DNA of 64,000 nucleotides from Russula earlei (lineage: Eukaryota > Basidiomycota > Agaricomycetes > Russulales > Russulaceae), in contig JAGFNK010000049.1 in NCBI GenBank assembly GCA_025769875.1, forward strand, positions 1 to 64,000, written 5' to 3'. The notes beneath the pieces were generated by a model. The model made no database searches. It had not been told where the DNA came from and was given only the letters and a program-made list of their open reading frames with translations. Position numbers and translations under genes: made by a program. Shown here piece by piece: positions 25,181 through 36,385 of this stretch; within the stretch, counting starts at the first letter, position 1; the number at the start of each line of letters is the position of its first letter.

Positions 25181-27063
25181 ATGGATTTTGGCATCCCCAG
25201 TGACAGCACGCTGTGGTCGTATCTCGCGCCACAAGAGGACCAAACGAGCGTATGGTCCGGGACCGCGGACCATGTGCAACCCGTCAACTTCGACTTGCTT
25301 CCGAGCGGCTCTGCTGTGGGCATCATCTCACCTCCCCGGGCGTGTAAAGGTTACTCACGTCTCACTGTCACAGGACATCGGTTGGAACACTCTGTCAGAT
25401 ATGTTCGGAAGCCTTCCCAATGGCGGCGGCACGTTTACCGCCATCGATGATACCTTCCCCCCCGCGACGTCCACCCCTTCCCCCAACTCCTTCAATCCTG
25501 GTAGTTTCGACTATCTGAACACCGTGCGTGCACAGTGTCTTGTCGTCAACCGTCAAACAATTGACTTGCCTTGTCGCGTCACAGGACTTCCATCCTCCTT
25601 GGGAGATGCCAACGCCGCGTAGGTCGCATTCCTCCTTTTTGTTATGGGCTTGTCTTCACGCAATCCAAAGCTTTTTCAGAACTAGATTCTGTACCATCGT
25701 CGGCGAGCGACGCTTCCTGGGCTGAACTTACCCCCGAGCCCTCCCAACCGCCGCCGCCGGTGTTGGACAGCGTGAGCACGAATCACACGAGCGTAAAGGT
25801 TCCGCCTAGGTTGACATGCTGGCAGGTCCCGGTCCCAAACGGATTCGTGGCACCGGCCGCCACTTCTCAGGTCGACTCGTCCTGGCCACTCGACATCGGC
25901 CAATTCCCGTGGCCGCTGGATTACCTTCAGAGCGTAGCAGGGCCGATACCATCGAGGAGCTATGCAGGGTCATTTGTTCTCGATGGGGTCGAATCTTCGT
26001 ACGTATTCTCTTCTGTTCCGTGTCCTGCCTACGGGTCGACGTGATGGCCATGACTGACGCTGCGGCCTCCAGGTTTCAAGCAGGGTACGGGCAGGCCGGG
26101 CTCTACTTACCCGCCTCTTTCGCACCGGCGTCCAACCAGGACGCGTTCGTGGTGCCGCAGACCCTCCTTGGCAAACGAAGTCGACACGAGGACGATGCCC
26201 TCGAAGATGCGAGCTCAGAGGCGAATAACAGCCAAGGACGACACGTGCGTCAGAAGGGCAAGGCCAAGACGGCCACTACGATCAGGGTCTTGGATGCAGG
26301 ACGGTCCACAAACAGGGCTCGTCACAAACCTGCCACCAGGACCCTGGCAAGACAGAATGGTAAATCCGAGGTTGTGGGACGTGGAGCGGAGAGGCTCGCG
26401 ACCCCGAATGCGCAAGGAGTTTACCATCCATTCCTGCAGGGGCCAAATGACCAGCAGGAAGCGATGAGTACAATTGCGCAGGAAGAGCTACCTTGGGTTG
26501 AGGGGAGAGAGCAGGGAGCGTGGCTCCACACAGGCAGCATGGTGCAGCAACAAGAAGCCAATGGCGCGAACGACGGGGAGCTGGAGGAGGAGAGGTATCC
26601 GTTCCGGATCTCAAAACGGCTCAACGAGAGGCATCGGTCGATGCTCGAGGCCACGGCGGCCGACTGGGCACGCGGGGCTGTCCGCGCACTCAAATGCCGA
26701 CTCTGCCCCGACGCCGATTTTTCGAATTGGGAGGACTTTAAGAGGCACTCCGACACGGCGGAGGCGCACCCTCGCAGCATCTCCTTCTGCGAGTCGTGCG
26801 GAGATTACTTTGCGCGCGGCGACTCGCTGGTCCGGCACCGCAAGAACCCGCCGCCCGAGTGCCTCAACGTCAGCCCGGATGTGGCCGAGAACAAGCGTGC
26901 GGCGACGCGGAAAGCCCACCAGGACTTTGCAGAGGGGTTGGCTGGGTTATTGGAATTGGATGAGGTGAAGGGGTTCTGTCCATTTTCAGTGCAGATGAAG
27001 GGTATTTACCCCAAATCGTCGAAGAGGGGGATCAGGCAAAGGCGCCTCCAAGCATCCGACTAA
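25181..27063 (+). CDS. C2H2 zinc-finger protein, putative transcription factor (542 aa)
   Basis: Five exons: 25181-25315, 25374-25523, 25585-25618, 25680-25998 and 26073-27063. Introns are 58-74 nt, GT-AG, and the frame is consistent throughout. The first 250 residues are low complexity (Ser/Pro-rich). A basic stretch with KRSRHEDD and RHVRQKGKAK may be a nuclear signal. Near the C-terminus there are two Cys/His clusters: CRLCPDADFSNWEDFKRH and CESCGDYFARGDSLVRH, the second continuing to HRKNPPPEC. This arrangement is common in basidiomycete C2H2 regulators. The third exon is only 34 nt. The start is the first ATG of the open frame. Targets are unknown. Confidence 0.82.
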
Positions 27064-28145
27064 CTATCTTTTTTCTTCTCATATTCTCATTTTGACGGTC
27101 CTGCCGCGAGGAGGGAACTTGCGGTGGTGCACCACGGACGATTGTCGTATATACTTGTTCTTGCTGTAGTGTTCTACCTCGCTTTGTGTTTCCTCGTTTA
27201 TATATCAGCAGTTATCGCGATCTGAGGTGGCTCTGAGTGCACCTTGTATCCCCTTCCATCGAGCACTCCTTGCTGATTGCACCTAATACACCACTGGAGT
27301 CGCGACTAGGAATGGCAAAAAAAAAAAAGGAAGGCGAAGGGCATATTGGGAAGGACAATCAATCGATTTGATACGTATCAGCGGCCGAATAACAGACGTT
27401 CATTTTATACGCGCGTCGGACTCGGGTTTGACACGCCTGGATCTTCTTGCCACGCTGCCGCAACGTGAACAAGGAGTATCATATACGGGATGAGGAGCGC
27501 GGACTCCGCATCGAAACGTCGAAGAATATAATGGCCTGTCCACAAGGGACAACAACACGACACCCAAACGGACCCTAACACGAGCGAGCCATATAAACAC
27601 CTTTTCGGTCGTGGTCATGCGCGCCGCCGCACTCAGGCACCCCTCGCTCGCCACAAGCCAGCTGGATCTGATCGTCCTTCATTCACACCAGACATAGTCG
27701 ACGCGTTTCTTGTCGGTCGGAGGGGTCAGGGGTGGGGGAGGGAACGCGCAATCGATCGGACTCGCAAAGGCGCGTCTAATTCGGCGTCGAATTGTTTGTC
27801 CACTTGGAGTACAAAAACAAAATTATACAAGCGCCTACATCGATCTGTCAAAAAATTTCGTCGTTCAGACTTGCTGCGCGCAGCTGTGCGTGTTGTCCTT
27901 TCTCCTTGTGTTCTTTTACGCAATCAATATCAAATCATACGGCCGTGTACCAGTGTCGTGTTCGCCTCCGGTCTAATATGGTCCTTGAATTGATCTTGGT
28001 GAGGGTCGTTTGTCTGCTCCAACTCCTCACACACTCACGTGCTACTAAAGTGACGTCAGAGGTGGGGGGCTGTCTGCGGATGACATTCCTCGCCAGCCCA
28101 CCTCTCACATCCATCACAAGGAAACAACCATCCCATTAAACCGCC
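27064..28145. other. Intergenic, 1.1 kb
   Basis: Holds the 3' region of the zinc-finger gene, a short poly-A run (about 27317-27328) and presumably the promoter of the gene starting at 28146. No supported gene. Confidence 0.5.
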
Positions 28146-28995
28146 ATGTATCGCTGCATCACGCTCAGGTCTTACGCCATCCGTGGTGCCGCTCAAAGTA
28201 TTCAACAGCCCCACGCGCACTCCCACATGCGCACCATCGCCACAGTTGGCCCGCGCCTCTCAGCCGGGCCCACTGGCCCGACGATTGACAAGGCTGAAGG
28301 AGTGTACGCCAAAAAAGGCGGAGATAGAAACGTGCTCTACATCAGCGGCGGGTTGGCCGCCGCAGCTGCCCTCTGGTACTACTATGCGAATGCGGAGAGC
28401 GCGCATCCAAAGGGGCGAGAAGGGCCGGGGCTCGGCAAGAGCGCCGAGGGAGGCCTCGAGCGGACTGTTTCTGACGCGACGCGCTCGGCGAAGGAGCGCT
28501 CGCAGGACATCTTCAAGAGCGGTGATGCAAAGTATCAGGAAGTGAAGGCGGAAGCGGAAGCGAAGGTGGGAGCGACGAAAGATCAAATCGGCCAGACCTT
28601 CGAACGCGGGAAACAGCGTGTTGAAGCGGGCAGGGATCAAGCTTCCCACCGCGCAGCTGAGGTCCAGTCCACGGTCGGTGAGTAGTGCTCGTCGTCGTCT
28701 TGAAGGAAGCGCGTGGTCAGAACCGGGCGCGCTGACTGTGCTCGTGTTTTCAGAGCAAAAGGTTGATGCTGCGAAGAGCAGTGGGTGGGGATTGTTGAAC
28801 TGGGGAAAGTCACGCACTCAGGCTGCTGCTGACGACCTGAAACGTCGGGTGGATGAATCTCAGGAAACTTGGAATTCCCGATTCGAAGAAGCAAAGAAAA
28901 AAGCGGCGGAGAAGGGCGAAGATATCAAGCAGGGTGTGGATGAGAAAGAGGAAGAGTTCCTGAATCGGATTGCAAAATCCATTGAGAGGCGTTGA
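28146..28995 (+). CDS. Probable mitochondrial single-pass membrane protein with helical repeats (257 aa)
   Basis: Two exons, 28146-28677 and 28754-28995, with a 76-nt GT-AG intron. The N-terminus (MYRCITLRSYAIRGAAQSIQ) is Arg-rich, Ser-rich and free of acidic residues, as in mitochondrial presequences. A hydrophobic segment (VLYISGGLAAAAALWYYYA, about residues 62-80) would span a membrane. The rest is charged and Ala/Lys/Glu-rich with 11-residue-like helical periodicity (KAEAEAKVGATKDQIGQTFE, DDLKRRVDESQETW), resembling LEA or apolipoprotein-type amphipathic helices. I do not recognise the family. Mitochondrial location is inferred from the presequence only. Confidence 0.75.
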
Positions 28996-29545
28996 GGACA
29001 GACGGCGTGTCAGACGCGTTGCGTGTGTACACAGTGTATACGTATCATGACCTGGTTCCCACAGAAAGTGGATGAAATTCGATTAAATCACGAAGACACC
29101 GAGATCGATGCCGACACGAGCGCTAAACCTGACGAACGCTCTGCTCTGCTCCATCCTTGACGGGCTCTGTGACTTACCGTTGTCCATGGCTAACGCCTTC
29201 TGCACTTGGTCTCGCCGCATTGACTGTTGCGTTTCTCTTTGTACCGTGAAGGGCTGAGGGACTGCTAAGCTGTAGTGTTGTCACCTCGACGACGCTCCCA
29301 CGCACGCCAACTAGGATGACTCGCGCGTGAACACCGCCGGCAGCTTTCAGGGCTTTTCCATCCATCTCACTGCTCCCATCCAGCGTGCGTGTTAATTAAG
29401 CCAAACCATCACGACCCGGGCCGTCTTCCGAGGGCAGGCACCGCCGAACACGTCGAAGGGTTCGTCGTCGTGGCCAGCTTACACTACTCTTCTCTTCTTA
29501 TTCGTCTTCTTGTCAATACATTTCCCCCTCTGTGTTCTTTCCATC
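28996..29545. other. Intergenic, 550 nt, with one half of a dispersed 36-nt repeat
   Basis: About 29317-29353 contains CTCGCGCGTGAAC...GCAGCTTT, which recurs at about 33890-33930 with roughly 30 of 36 positions matching by eye. No gene supported. Confidence 0.4.
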
Positions 29546-30888
29546 ATGGCCTCTTCCAGCGAGAACATCTCGCCCCTCGCTGCGCTGGCACCACTTCACG
29601 ATCTAGCGCAGCTCGTACCCATCCCGTCCGAGTCCCCCATAGCCAACCCTTCATCTGCGTCAAAAGAGCAAGGCCGAAACCGTGCATATATCCTGCTCAC
29701 GAGTCTTAAATTCCGATGCGTGGTTTGTGTACCTGGGCCATCCGGATGGGCGTTGGTGGAACGGCGCATGGCGCGGGGCCGATATAGAAGATCTAGCCGT
29801 ACGCTTCGACGCCCATTCCCCCGCCCCCCCCTCTCTTTCTTATTGCTAACTGAGCGTCCAAACTGGGCCCATAGCGCGGAGACATATCGTCTGCACGTGT
29901 GAGTGCCTTCGCTCAGCGCGTTGCAGCGTACGATTATCCAAGGCTGAGATTGGCATTGCATCCGAGGGGGATGATTTCGGGAACATGAAGGTACATACTC
30001 AGAGCTAACTACTAAACCTCTTTCTGTCCCAGCATCTCTGTATTGGGATTTGACATTTTTACGTTTGGAGTTTCAACTTGCTTATTTTATCAACAGCTCG
30101 TGCTTGGGACCAAGGCCAAGAAGCCTCTACGACTTGCTCTCAGCGAACTCGACAGGGAAACTGTGGCGCGGTTCGCATTCGAGTACTTCGTGAGGGTGTG
30201 TCCAGACTGTCGTCTTCCATAAATGTCATTCACATCCCATTACCCTGGCGCGCATAGGTTGCGGAGGACGCTAAGGCTCATGGCTGTCGCATTTTCCATG
30301 GGAACATAGCGCATACAGACTCCGATCATACTGATCATTTGGCTACAAGGCGTTTCACCCCCTCCCTTGAAGCGCCGGCGCACCCAGACGTCTAACGCCT
30401 CTCCTACCCAATCGCTTGACTGTGTCTCCGACATCCCAACGTTCTCACAGGACTCGGAACGCTGGTTCTCTTCGCCAAGACAACGACAAAGAAACAGACC
30501 TACCTGGCACGTCCCGGGGTGGCCCTCGGAGATCGTATGACAGACCCCCAGTTACGCAGGCGCAGACACAAGCGGAACGCGCCGCGCGGTTGGAAGTCCA
30601 GGAGCTCAAGGCTGAGCTTGCCAAGGCACGCGCCGATACCGCTGCGGCGGTTGCGCTCGCGGCTGACCGCGAACCTTCCGGTCTGGGCGGGAGCGTTGAT
30701 CGACTTCGTTCTCGTGCGTATCACCATCATTACATCCGTCCTGATGATCAAGAAACTTACGGAATTGGCTTGAAGGTATGGCGGTCCCCGCAATGCCACG
30801 ACGACCTGGTGCATCCCTTGCCAATCCGAACAAGGCGGCGCGCAGAGTCACAGCGGTGGAATTTGCGAGTGACAGTGACGGCGAGTGA
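29546..30888 (+). pseudogene. Unknown gene, copy 1 (compact N-terminal domain, basic motif, coiled coil), frameshifted
   Basis: Not recognised. Coding pieces in order: MASSSENISPLAALAPLHDL with AYILLTS; after a frame change DAWFVYLGHPDGRWWNGAW; AEIGIASEGDDFGNMK; then, after a clear intron, LVLGTKAKKPLRLALSEL; then VAEDAKAHGCRIFHGN. A basic patch (KRRRTQTS) and a heptad-rich segment (AARLEVQELKAELAKARAD) follow, and it ends with an acidic tail (VEFASDSDGE, stop at 30886-30888). Compared with copy 2 it has a 1-nt insertion near 30420 and a 7-nt deletion near 30775. The layout (small head, coiled coil, basic disordered tail) is reminiscent of XRCC4/XLF/PAXX-like proteins, but that is a guess from layout alone. 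Confidence 0.5.
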
Positions 30889-33800
30889 CGAATCTCGACT
30901 TACCATGTGGGGTGGACGCCGGCTGCGTTAGCTGATGTATCTGAGTACGCGACTGATAGGTGTCCCAAGACTCGCTGTGCATGCGGTTGTGGTCAACAGG
31001 TCCTTCTTTTCTTGCTGTGCTACGAGTCCTGACGGGTCGGGCTGCGGAGTTTGAGAACTTGAACTGCGATCGAGCGCCGTCCGCGTCTATCTTCTTAACC
31101 ATGCTGTACACCCCCCCCCCCGCCCCTGCCTGAACGTTGTGATGCTGTATCCGAGTCATCAAAAATGTATTGCGCGGTGTATTGCCCAGGATGGATAATC
31201 ATCTCCGATCGAGCCTAATGAATTCACAGCAATGTGAAGCTTCACGCATTTGCAATGAGGTTGCCGCCCTCTTATATAGATTCCCTTGTACGATCCCCTC
31301 ATTACCCTCCATTCATCCTCCGATGTCTCAGCTTCCAGTCTTACCATGCCATCCACACCGACAATGGCTTTGAAGAGCAGATTGAGATGGGTACGCTACC
31401 CTTTGCTCGACCTTACTCTCTCACCAATCCCTCCTCCCACCAGGTCCTGAATATCCCCCTCAGACTTTACAGTATCAAAAATGGCAAGGACACGTCCGAT
31501 TTTCGGACAGCTCGGGCCCTCTCTATGCCATGTATCTAAAGGTTGCAGAAGAACAAGACCAGAGGAGAGCCGAACGTTTGAGAGCAGATACAGACCAGAT
31601 CCTCCTCTTTGTGAGTCCTAGTCGTCGCCATGTCAACATCGCTCGTCCAACTTACGATGTTTCATTGTCAGTGTGGCTTGTTCTCCGCCGCCGTCGCTGC
31701 TTTAGTCGTGCCATCGATGCCGAACCTCAAATCAACCCCAGACCCAACTACTACGGCCACGGAGCAAATGTCTAGTGACATCGAGACCATGATATACATC
31801 CTTTCAAACTATACGTCCTTCCCTTATTCTTACTACGATCCTTACTCTGTCGGAACAAAGTTTGCCGTCTTGGTCAACTCATTCTGGCTCCTGAGCTTGC
31901 TCCTCAGTATCACGTGCGCCCTCATAGCAATATCGCTCCAGCAATGGGCACGTCGACATGCGAAGGTCACCCCCATGCGATTCAGTCTGCCCGAGCAAGC
32001 TCGCATGCGTGCCTTCTTCGCCAAGGGCATCGAGACCCAGAACTATGGCCTCTTTGTCGAGTCGCTTCCCGTTCTGGTCCACGTTTCCCTCCTTTTTTTC
32101 TTCGCGGGCTTTGTCCTCTTCGTGTACGACCTCAACAACACCGTCTTCGCCCTTTCGTGCTGTTGGACCGCGTTTTTCATCCTGGGATATGGCTATATAA
32201 CGATTATGCCCATCTTCCGACCCGACAGCCCATTCTACACGCCCCTTTCGACTCCCGCAGCACGCATTTATGCCGGGGTATTTCGTGGAACCTCCCGAGT
32301 TCTTTGGATCGGCCGCAAGCGCATTAGCGATGCCTCCCGGGAGCGCCTCCAGAATATGAAGGATCGTCATCGTCATTGGCTCTCATGGGACATGATGAAG
32401 TTTGCTGAAGAAAAGGCTCGAGAGCAAACCCCGGAGATCGATGGCGATGTGTTGAAGCGGACGCTCGATGCAATGACCGAAGATCACGAATTGGAGCAGT
32501 TCTTCGAAAGCATTCCTGGATTCTGCGACTCGGAAATGGTCGAAGATGCTCAACGTAGTCTCGACGTGCTTGGCCGCGACAGACTGGTGGACGAACTGGA
32601 AGAGTTTTGGAACCGCACATTGTTATCCAACCAGGTCCCCGTATCCGTCAAAGAACGACGACTGATCGTCTGCATGAGGGTCCTTGAAGCGGCGGACCTT
32701 CATAACGCAGCTCCACGGGTCTTTCGTGACCTTTCACGCCAACGAATGGGCAGAATTTTGCAAACAGTTGAATTGGCACATTCTCTAAAACCGTTTCGCA
32801 ATGGAAAGCTTGCCCCGCTCGCGGTGTGCATCATTTCTTGCATCATTTCAAACGTCCAGGAACACGACGATCGCTGGTTCTCCCTCGTAATGGATCAATT
32901 AGACGTGACGGAAGACGTTCTTCGGTCTTACCTGGCACATGGCGATAGCGTACCCCTTGCCAACCTGATCCATGTCACTCGTCATCTCTTCCGCTCCATT
33001 CTCAAAGGTGATCTGGATCTGACTCGGAGGTCGTTGCGCTGTCTTCCGGCAGTCGCCAGATTCGACATCCTGAACACGGTTCCTGAACTGCAACGGGAGT
33101 TCTGTGCGTTGTGGAACGAGATCGTGGATCAAGCGCAGAAGAACAAGGGCGAGAACAACCTCTTCACCGAAATCCTCGTCGAGATTTGGCGTCTCCACCT
33201 TGCCCTGCATCGGACCGATTCTGCACCGACGGATGTCTCCCATTCCGCGACCGGTTACGATGACAAACCGCCAGCCTCATATGCTCTGTGCGAGATTGCC
33301 GACCGTCGCTCCGATTCGACTTCCCACCAGCGTGATGTAGTCGGCGACGCAAGCAACGTGGCCAATCACGTTTCCACTACCACCGCCCTTCCTGACGTCA
33401 ACGACGCTGTTTCATCCCATGCCGCCCTCGGCGTCACACAAGACGTCGTCGATACCTCCCCCACCTCAGCCAAGGCTTGACGCGTCCCTCACTCGATCCC
33501 GAGCGCTCCCCATTCTTCTCTACCGAACTAGGGGTAGCAGTCGGTCTTATGGTTCTGAGTTTCCTGTGATCGGTTTCACTTGTAGACAGAAATGTCCCTC
33601 CACCCCAACAACGCATTCTCGCACCGGAATCTACATGTACACCCCCCCCCCCCCCCGTAATCATATGGACATTGATTAACTGGGCATGAGAAACGGCTTT
33701 CTGTCTAGACGGAAACCGTACATTTCATTTCATTACAGCGGTCTAGTTTATTTATTATTTGCGCCCCCTCCCTGACCGGTCAACGACTCTTGTGCTTGAA

Positions 33801-33895
33801 CCCTTCCGTCTATGTATTTTACACGCCTCCTGCTGCGGTGACTGTCGTATAGGACCAAGCTTTGGTCGTTCGCACGAACTGGGCTGATCCTCGCG
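29890..33895. repeat. Segmental duplication, copy 1 (about 4 kb)
   Basis: Direct repeat of about 41427-45995. Shared content, in order: the 3' half of the unknown gene, a spacer, the whole DUF6535 gene and about 400 nt of 3' flank (last shared run GTTCGCACGAACTGGG, about 33875-33890). DUF6535 exon 3 is nearly identical between copies; spacers are more diverged and contain indels. Edges are approximate. Confidence 0.85.
31323..33480 (+). CDS. DUF6535-family membrane protein, copy 1 (first exon frameshifted)
   Basis: Exons 31323-31390, 31444-31610 and 31672-33480, matching copy 2 at 43495-45660. Exon 3 runs 603 codons. DUF6535 is a basidiomycete membrane domain of unknown function. Its hydrophobic segments are visible: GLFSAAVAALVVP, FWLLSLLLSITCALIAISLQ, LVHVSLLFFFAGFVLFV and FFILGYGYITIMPIF, with the family motifs QQWARRHAKVTP and FRPDSPFYTPLS. 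The C-terminal 400 residues are soluble and helical. Exon 1 carries one extra base after CAGCTTCCA relative to copy 2, so the ATG at 31323 runs into TGA; no other start in the correct frame is evident. An ATG at 31630 lies inside intron 2 and should not be used. Confidence 0.8.
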
Positions 33896-34025
33896 CGTGA
33901 ACTCCGCTGACAGCTTTTAGGGTCATGATAGAGGCAGCTCAGGACCACCGACTCGTCTGCGTTTGCTGCAGCGGGTATCCTGCCTCACAACAGTGAACAT
34001 TGATGGAAATTCGATGTATTTACAG
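33896..34025. other. Short spacer between copy 1 and the kinase-like gene
   Basis: Contains the second half of the dispersed 36-nt repeat (about 33890-33930). A possible last exon of the kinase-like gene (acceptor just before GATACCCGC on the minus strand, about 33976) cannot be ruled out. Confidence 0.3.
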
Positions 34026-35954
34026 TCAGAATGTCCATTTCATGATCAACACGGCCAGGATGAAGACAAATATCATGAGGAGCAAGCAATGATGATCTCT
34101 ACCTGTGACGGGTGTGATCTTGAACTTCTCCAGCACCCGACATTTCAACCAGAGATCCACCAACCCGAGCTTACGCCACACGTCATTCAGCTCCTTACAT
34201 TGGCTCCAGCCGGGACATGAATGGTTGACATCCGCAATCCCAAAGTCGATGATCTTCGGCAAAAGGGACCACTTCTTCCGCAACACATTCCGTGGCTCAA
34301 GATCCCCGTGCTCGACTCCCAATAAGTGGATGGAGTACAGCTCCCCAAAAAGGATAAGTCTGCCATAGAAAAGTCAGCGCAATCTTCTTCGAATCACACC
34401 AAGTCATACCTCTCTACAAAGGACAGTGATGTGAACGTTTCGAGATGTGATAAGGACCGACCCTCATCAGAGAGAATAATCGCTCGTCCGCCATCCCACT
34501 TATATTCCCCATAATGAAGAGGGACTACCCATCCAGCGATGCGACTCAGCTTATGATATGCGGCCGTCTCATTGCTGAGCTGGCGTTCGAGCATAGCCTT
34601 GTCTTCCTTCGGTACGGCAGCGAACTTGACGACGACATGCCAATTTCTTGATGCATACACAGAGGACCAACCCCCTCCAAGGTAGTGGTCACAGTGTATG
34701 AAATGGCGGCACGTCTTCTTGGCAAGGTGAGAGAGGGGTGCGTCAACGAGGGTGAATTCGATCGGCAGGCCATCAAGGCATTGGATAACGATGCTCGCGT
34801 GAGTCTGGGAAGATTCGTCAGCACCATGTGCGAACGAAATGGAAAAAAAGGTTTGCTAACTGCTGTTGTTACGTTTGAAGGACCAGCACTTGAACGCCCT
34901 CGGTTCGATTTGAACACCAACCCTGCGGATCGCATGCGGTCATTGGTCATCTGTCTTCCCCTTGGCAACAAGGACGGATCTTCTGTGGGGACATCCAAAC
35001 GAAATCTTTGCATTAGAGTATCGTCGTCGATGTCCCTGACTTCTGTGAGCAGCATGTACACCAACATGCTCCAGATAGGTGGGAGTCGTCCTTCGTCATC
35101 ACAAGGCGGAAGACAGAACTTGGTGATCGGCGAGCAGTAGACCCGAGGTCTCCCTGGCGTCCGTGGAATGTACATGATGGTGTAGTGCAATCCACTGAAG
35201 ACGACTGCCCAACGAACGTGCCGGGGTGATCCGACTGAAACGTCACCCGCATGGTAAACAAGCTACAAGTACAGATTGACTTGGATAATGGACGACTGAA
35301 AGAGGCAACCATACGAACCTTGCCCAGGATGGCCTCGTAACCGGTGTGTTTGTTTGATGAGCCCCGGATTGGAATTGACATTTCGGGCGTTCTCAGCTGA
35401 GTCATGAGTTCCTCCATGAACCTGTTGAAGACGTGCGGTGACTTATCCTGCCATAGGATTTTCACTTCACCATTTAGCCGGTAACTGTGATCAGTGATCA
35501 CCATTCGGTTTAGAGAAGGCTCTTGGGATAGGAACTGCAGCATGTCATTGGTAAGGGCACGATAAATGTCTTCAACCAGGTAAGAGAGATTTAGTGCGAT
35601 GGCCCCCGAGGATGCTTCACGATTAGCAAAGAAACTGGTGCGCCGACATCCTCGTCGAAGTTGTTGTAGAGCACTCTGGGGTGTGATGGGATCTTCGTCG
35701 TCTAGGAAAACAGTACCTGCTGCCGTCTCAGAGTAACTCTGGTTAATAATATCGCCCAAGTGCTCCCACATCATAGCTGGCAAGTTCTCCACTAGATGCA
35801 CAGATGCGGGTAAGCGCATTTGGTTCCCCAGCAAGGGATTGAAGGAACTCATTTGTACGACGGAAGTTACTGGTGTTTCATGAATTTGTCGTAAACGGAC
35901 ATGTACATCTTGGTGATCTGGAAGAAGCAGGTCTCTCCAGGTGTTAATATCCAT
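34026..35954 (-). CDS. Kinase-like protein, agaricomycete family with N-terminal unknown domain
   Basis: Exons on the minus strand: 35954-35319, 35262-34918, 34855-34410 and 34359-34026, with introns of 56, 62 and 50 nt and frame kept (about 586 residues). The N-terminal 330 residues are an unrecognised domain (MDINTWRDLLLPDHQD..., VYHAGDVSVGSPRHVRW). The C-terminal part has kinase-fold landmarks: a Gly-rich loop LGGGWSSVYAS, a candidate Lys in VVVKFA, Glu in NETAAYHKL, a catalytic-loop analogue GVEHGDLEPRNVL and IIDFGIAD. The HGDLxxRN form, not HRDLKxxN, resembles small-molecule or LPS-type kinases seen in fungi. The C-lobe after DFG is short, and the last residues (LLLMIFVFILAVLIM) are oddly hydrophobic, so the end may involve another intron. 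Confidence 0.72.
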
Positions 35955-36035
35955 CTAACGAGTGCAAAAGTAATGGAGGAAAGGAGTTTGTTTGTAGTTG
36001 TAGTCAACAACTAGCCACCATCATATTTCAAACTC

Positions 36036-36385
36036 GTTCAAAGCTGGAGCGGGAGCGGAAGTCGAGTGCAGCATATTACATGAGCGTGAATTTGAGTCTC
36101 CGCTCTGTGACCGAGTGTGACTGAGGTGTACCCAGCACGTCTGCGACTCTGCGTTCCTCTGGTAATCCTGCCTAACTCTTGTCACTCGTTTCTATCTATA
36201 TTTACTAATTCCCCCTCGTTATGGCTCTGTCCCTGAGATCAATTGGACTGCTGATAATGGAAAACTCATCTGGTGGCAGACATGACGAGATAATCGGATA
36301 TTTGCTACAGCGGAGACTCAAACTCACGCTCATGTAACACACTGTGCTGCGATGCTGCAACCTTCCCGCAGCTCCAGCTTTGAAC
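36036..36385. mobile_element. MITE-like 350-bp inverted-repeat element
   Basis: The first and last 75 nt or so are imperfect inverted repeats. The outermost arms are GTTCAAAGCTGGAGC (36036-36050 and complement at 36371-36385), and the inner arms share TTACATGAGCGTGA and TTTGAGTCTCCGCT with one mismatch between them. No obvious target-site duplication and no coding capacity. It sits between the start of the kinase-like gene and the Vps39 fragment. Confidence 0.6.
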
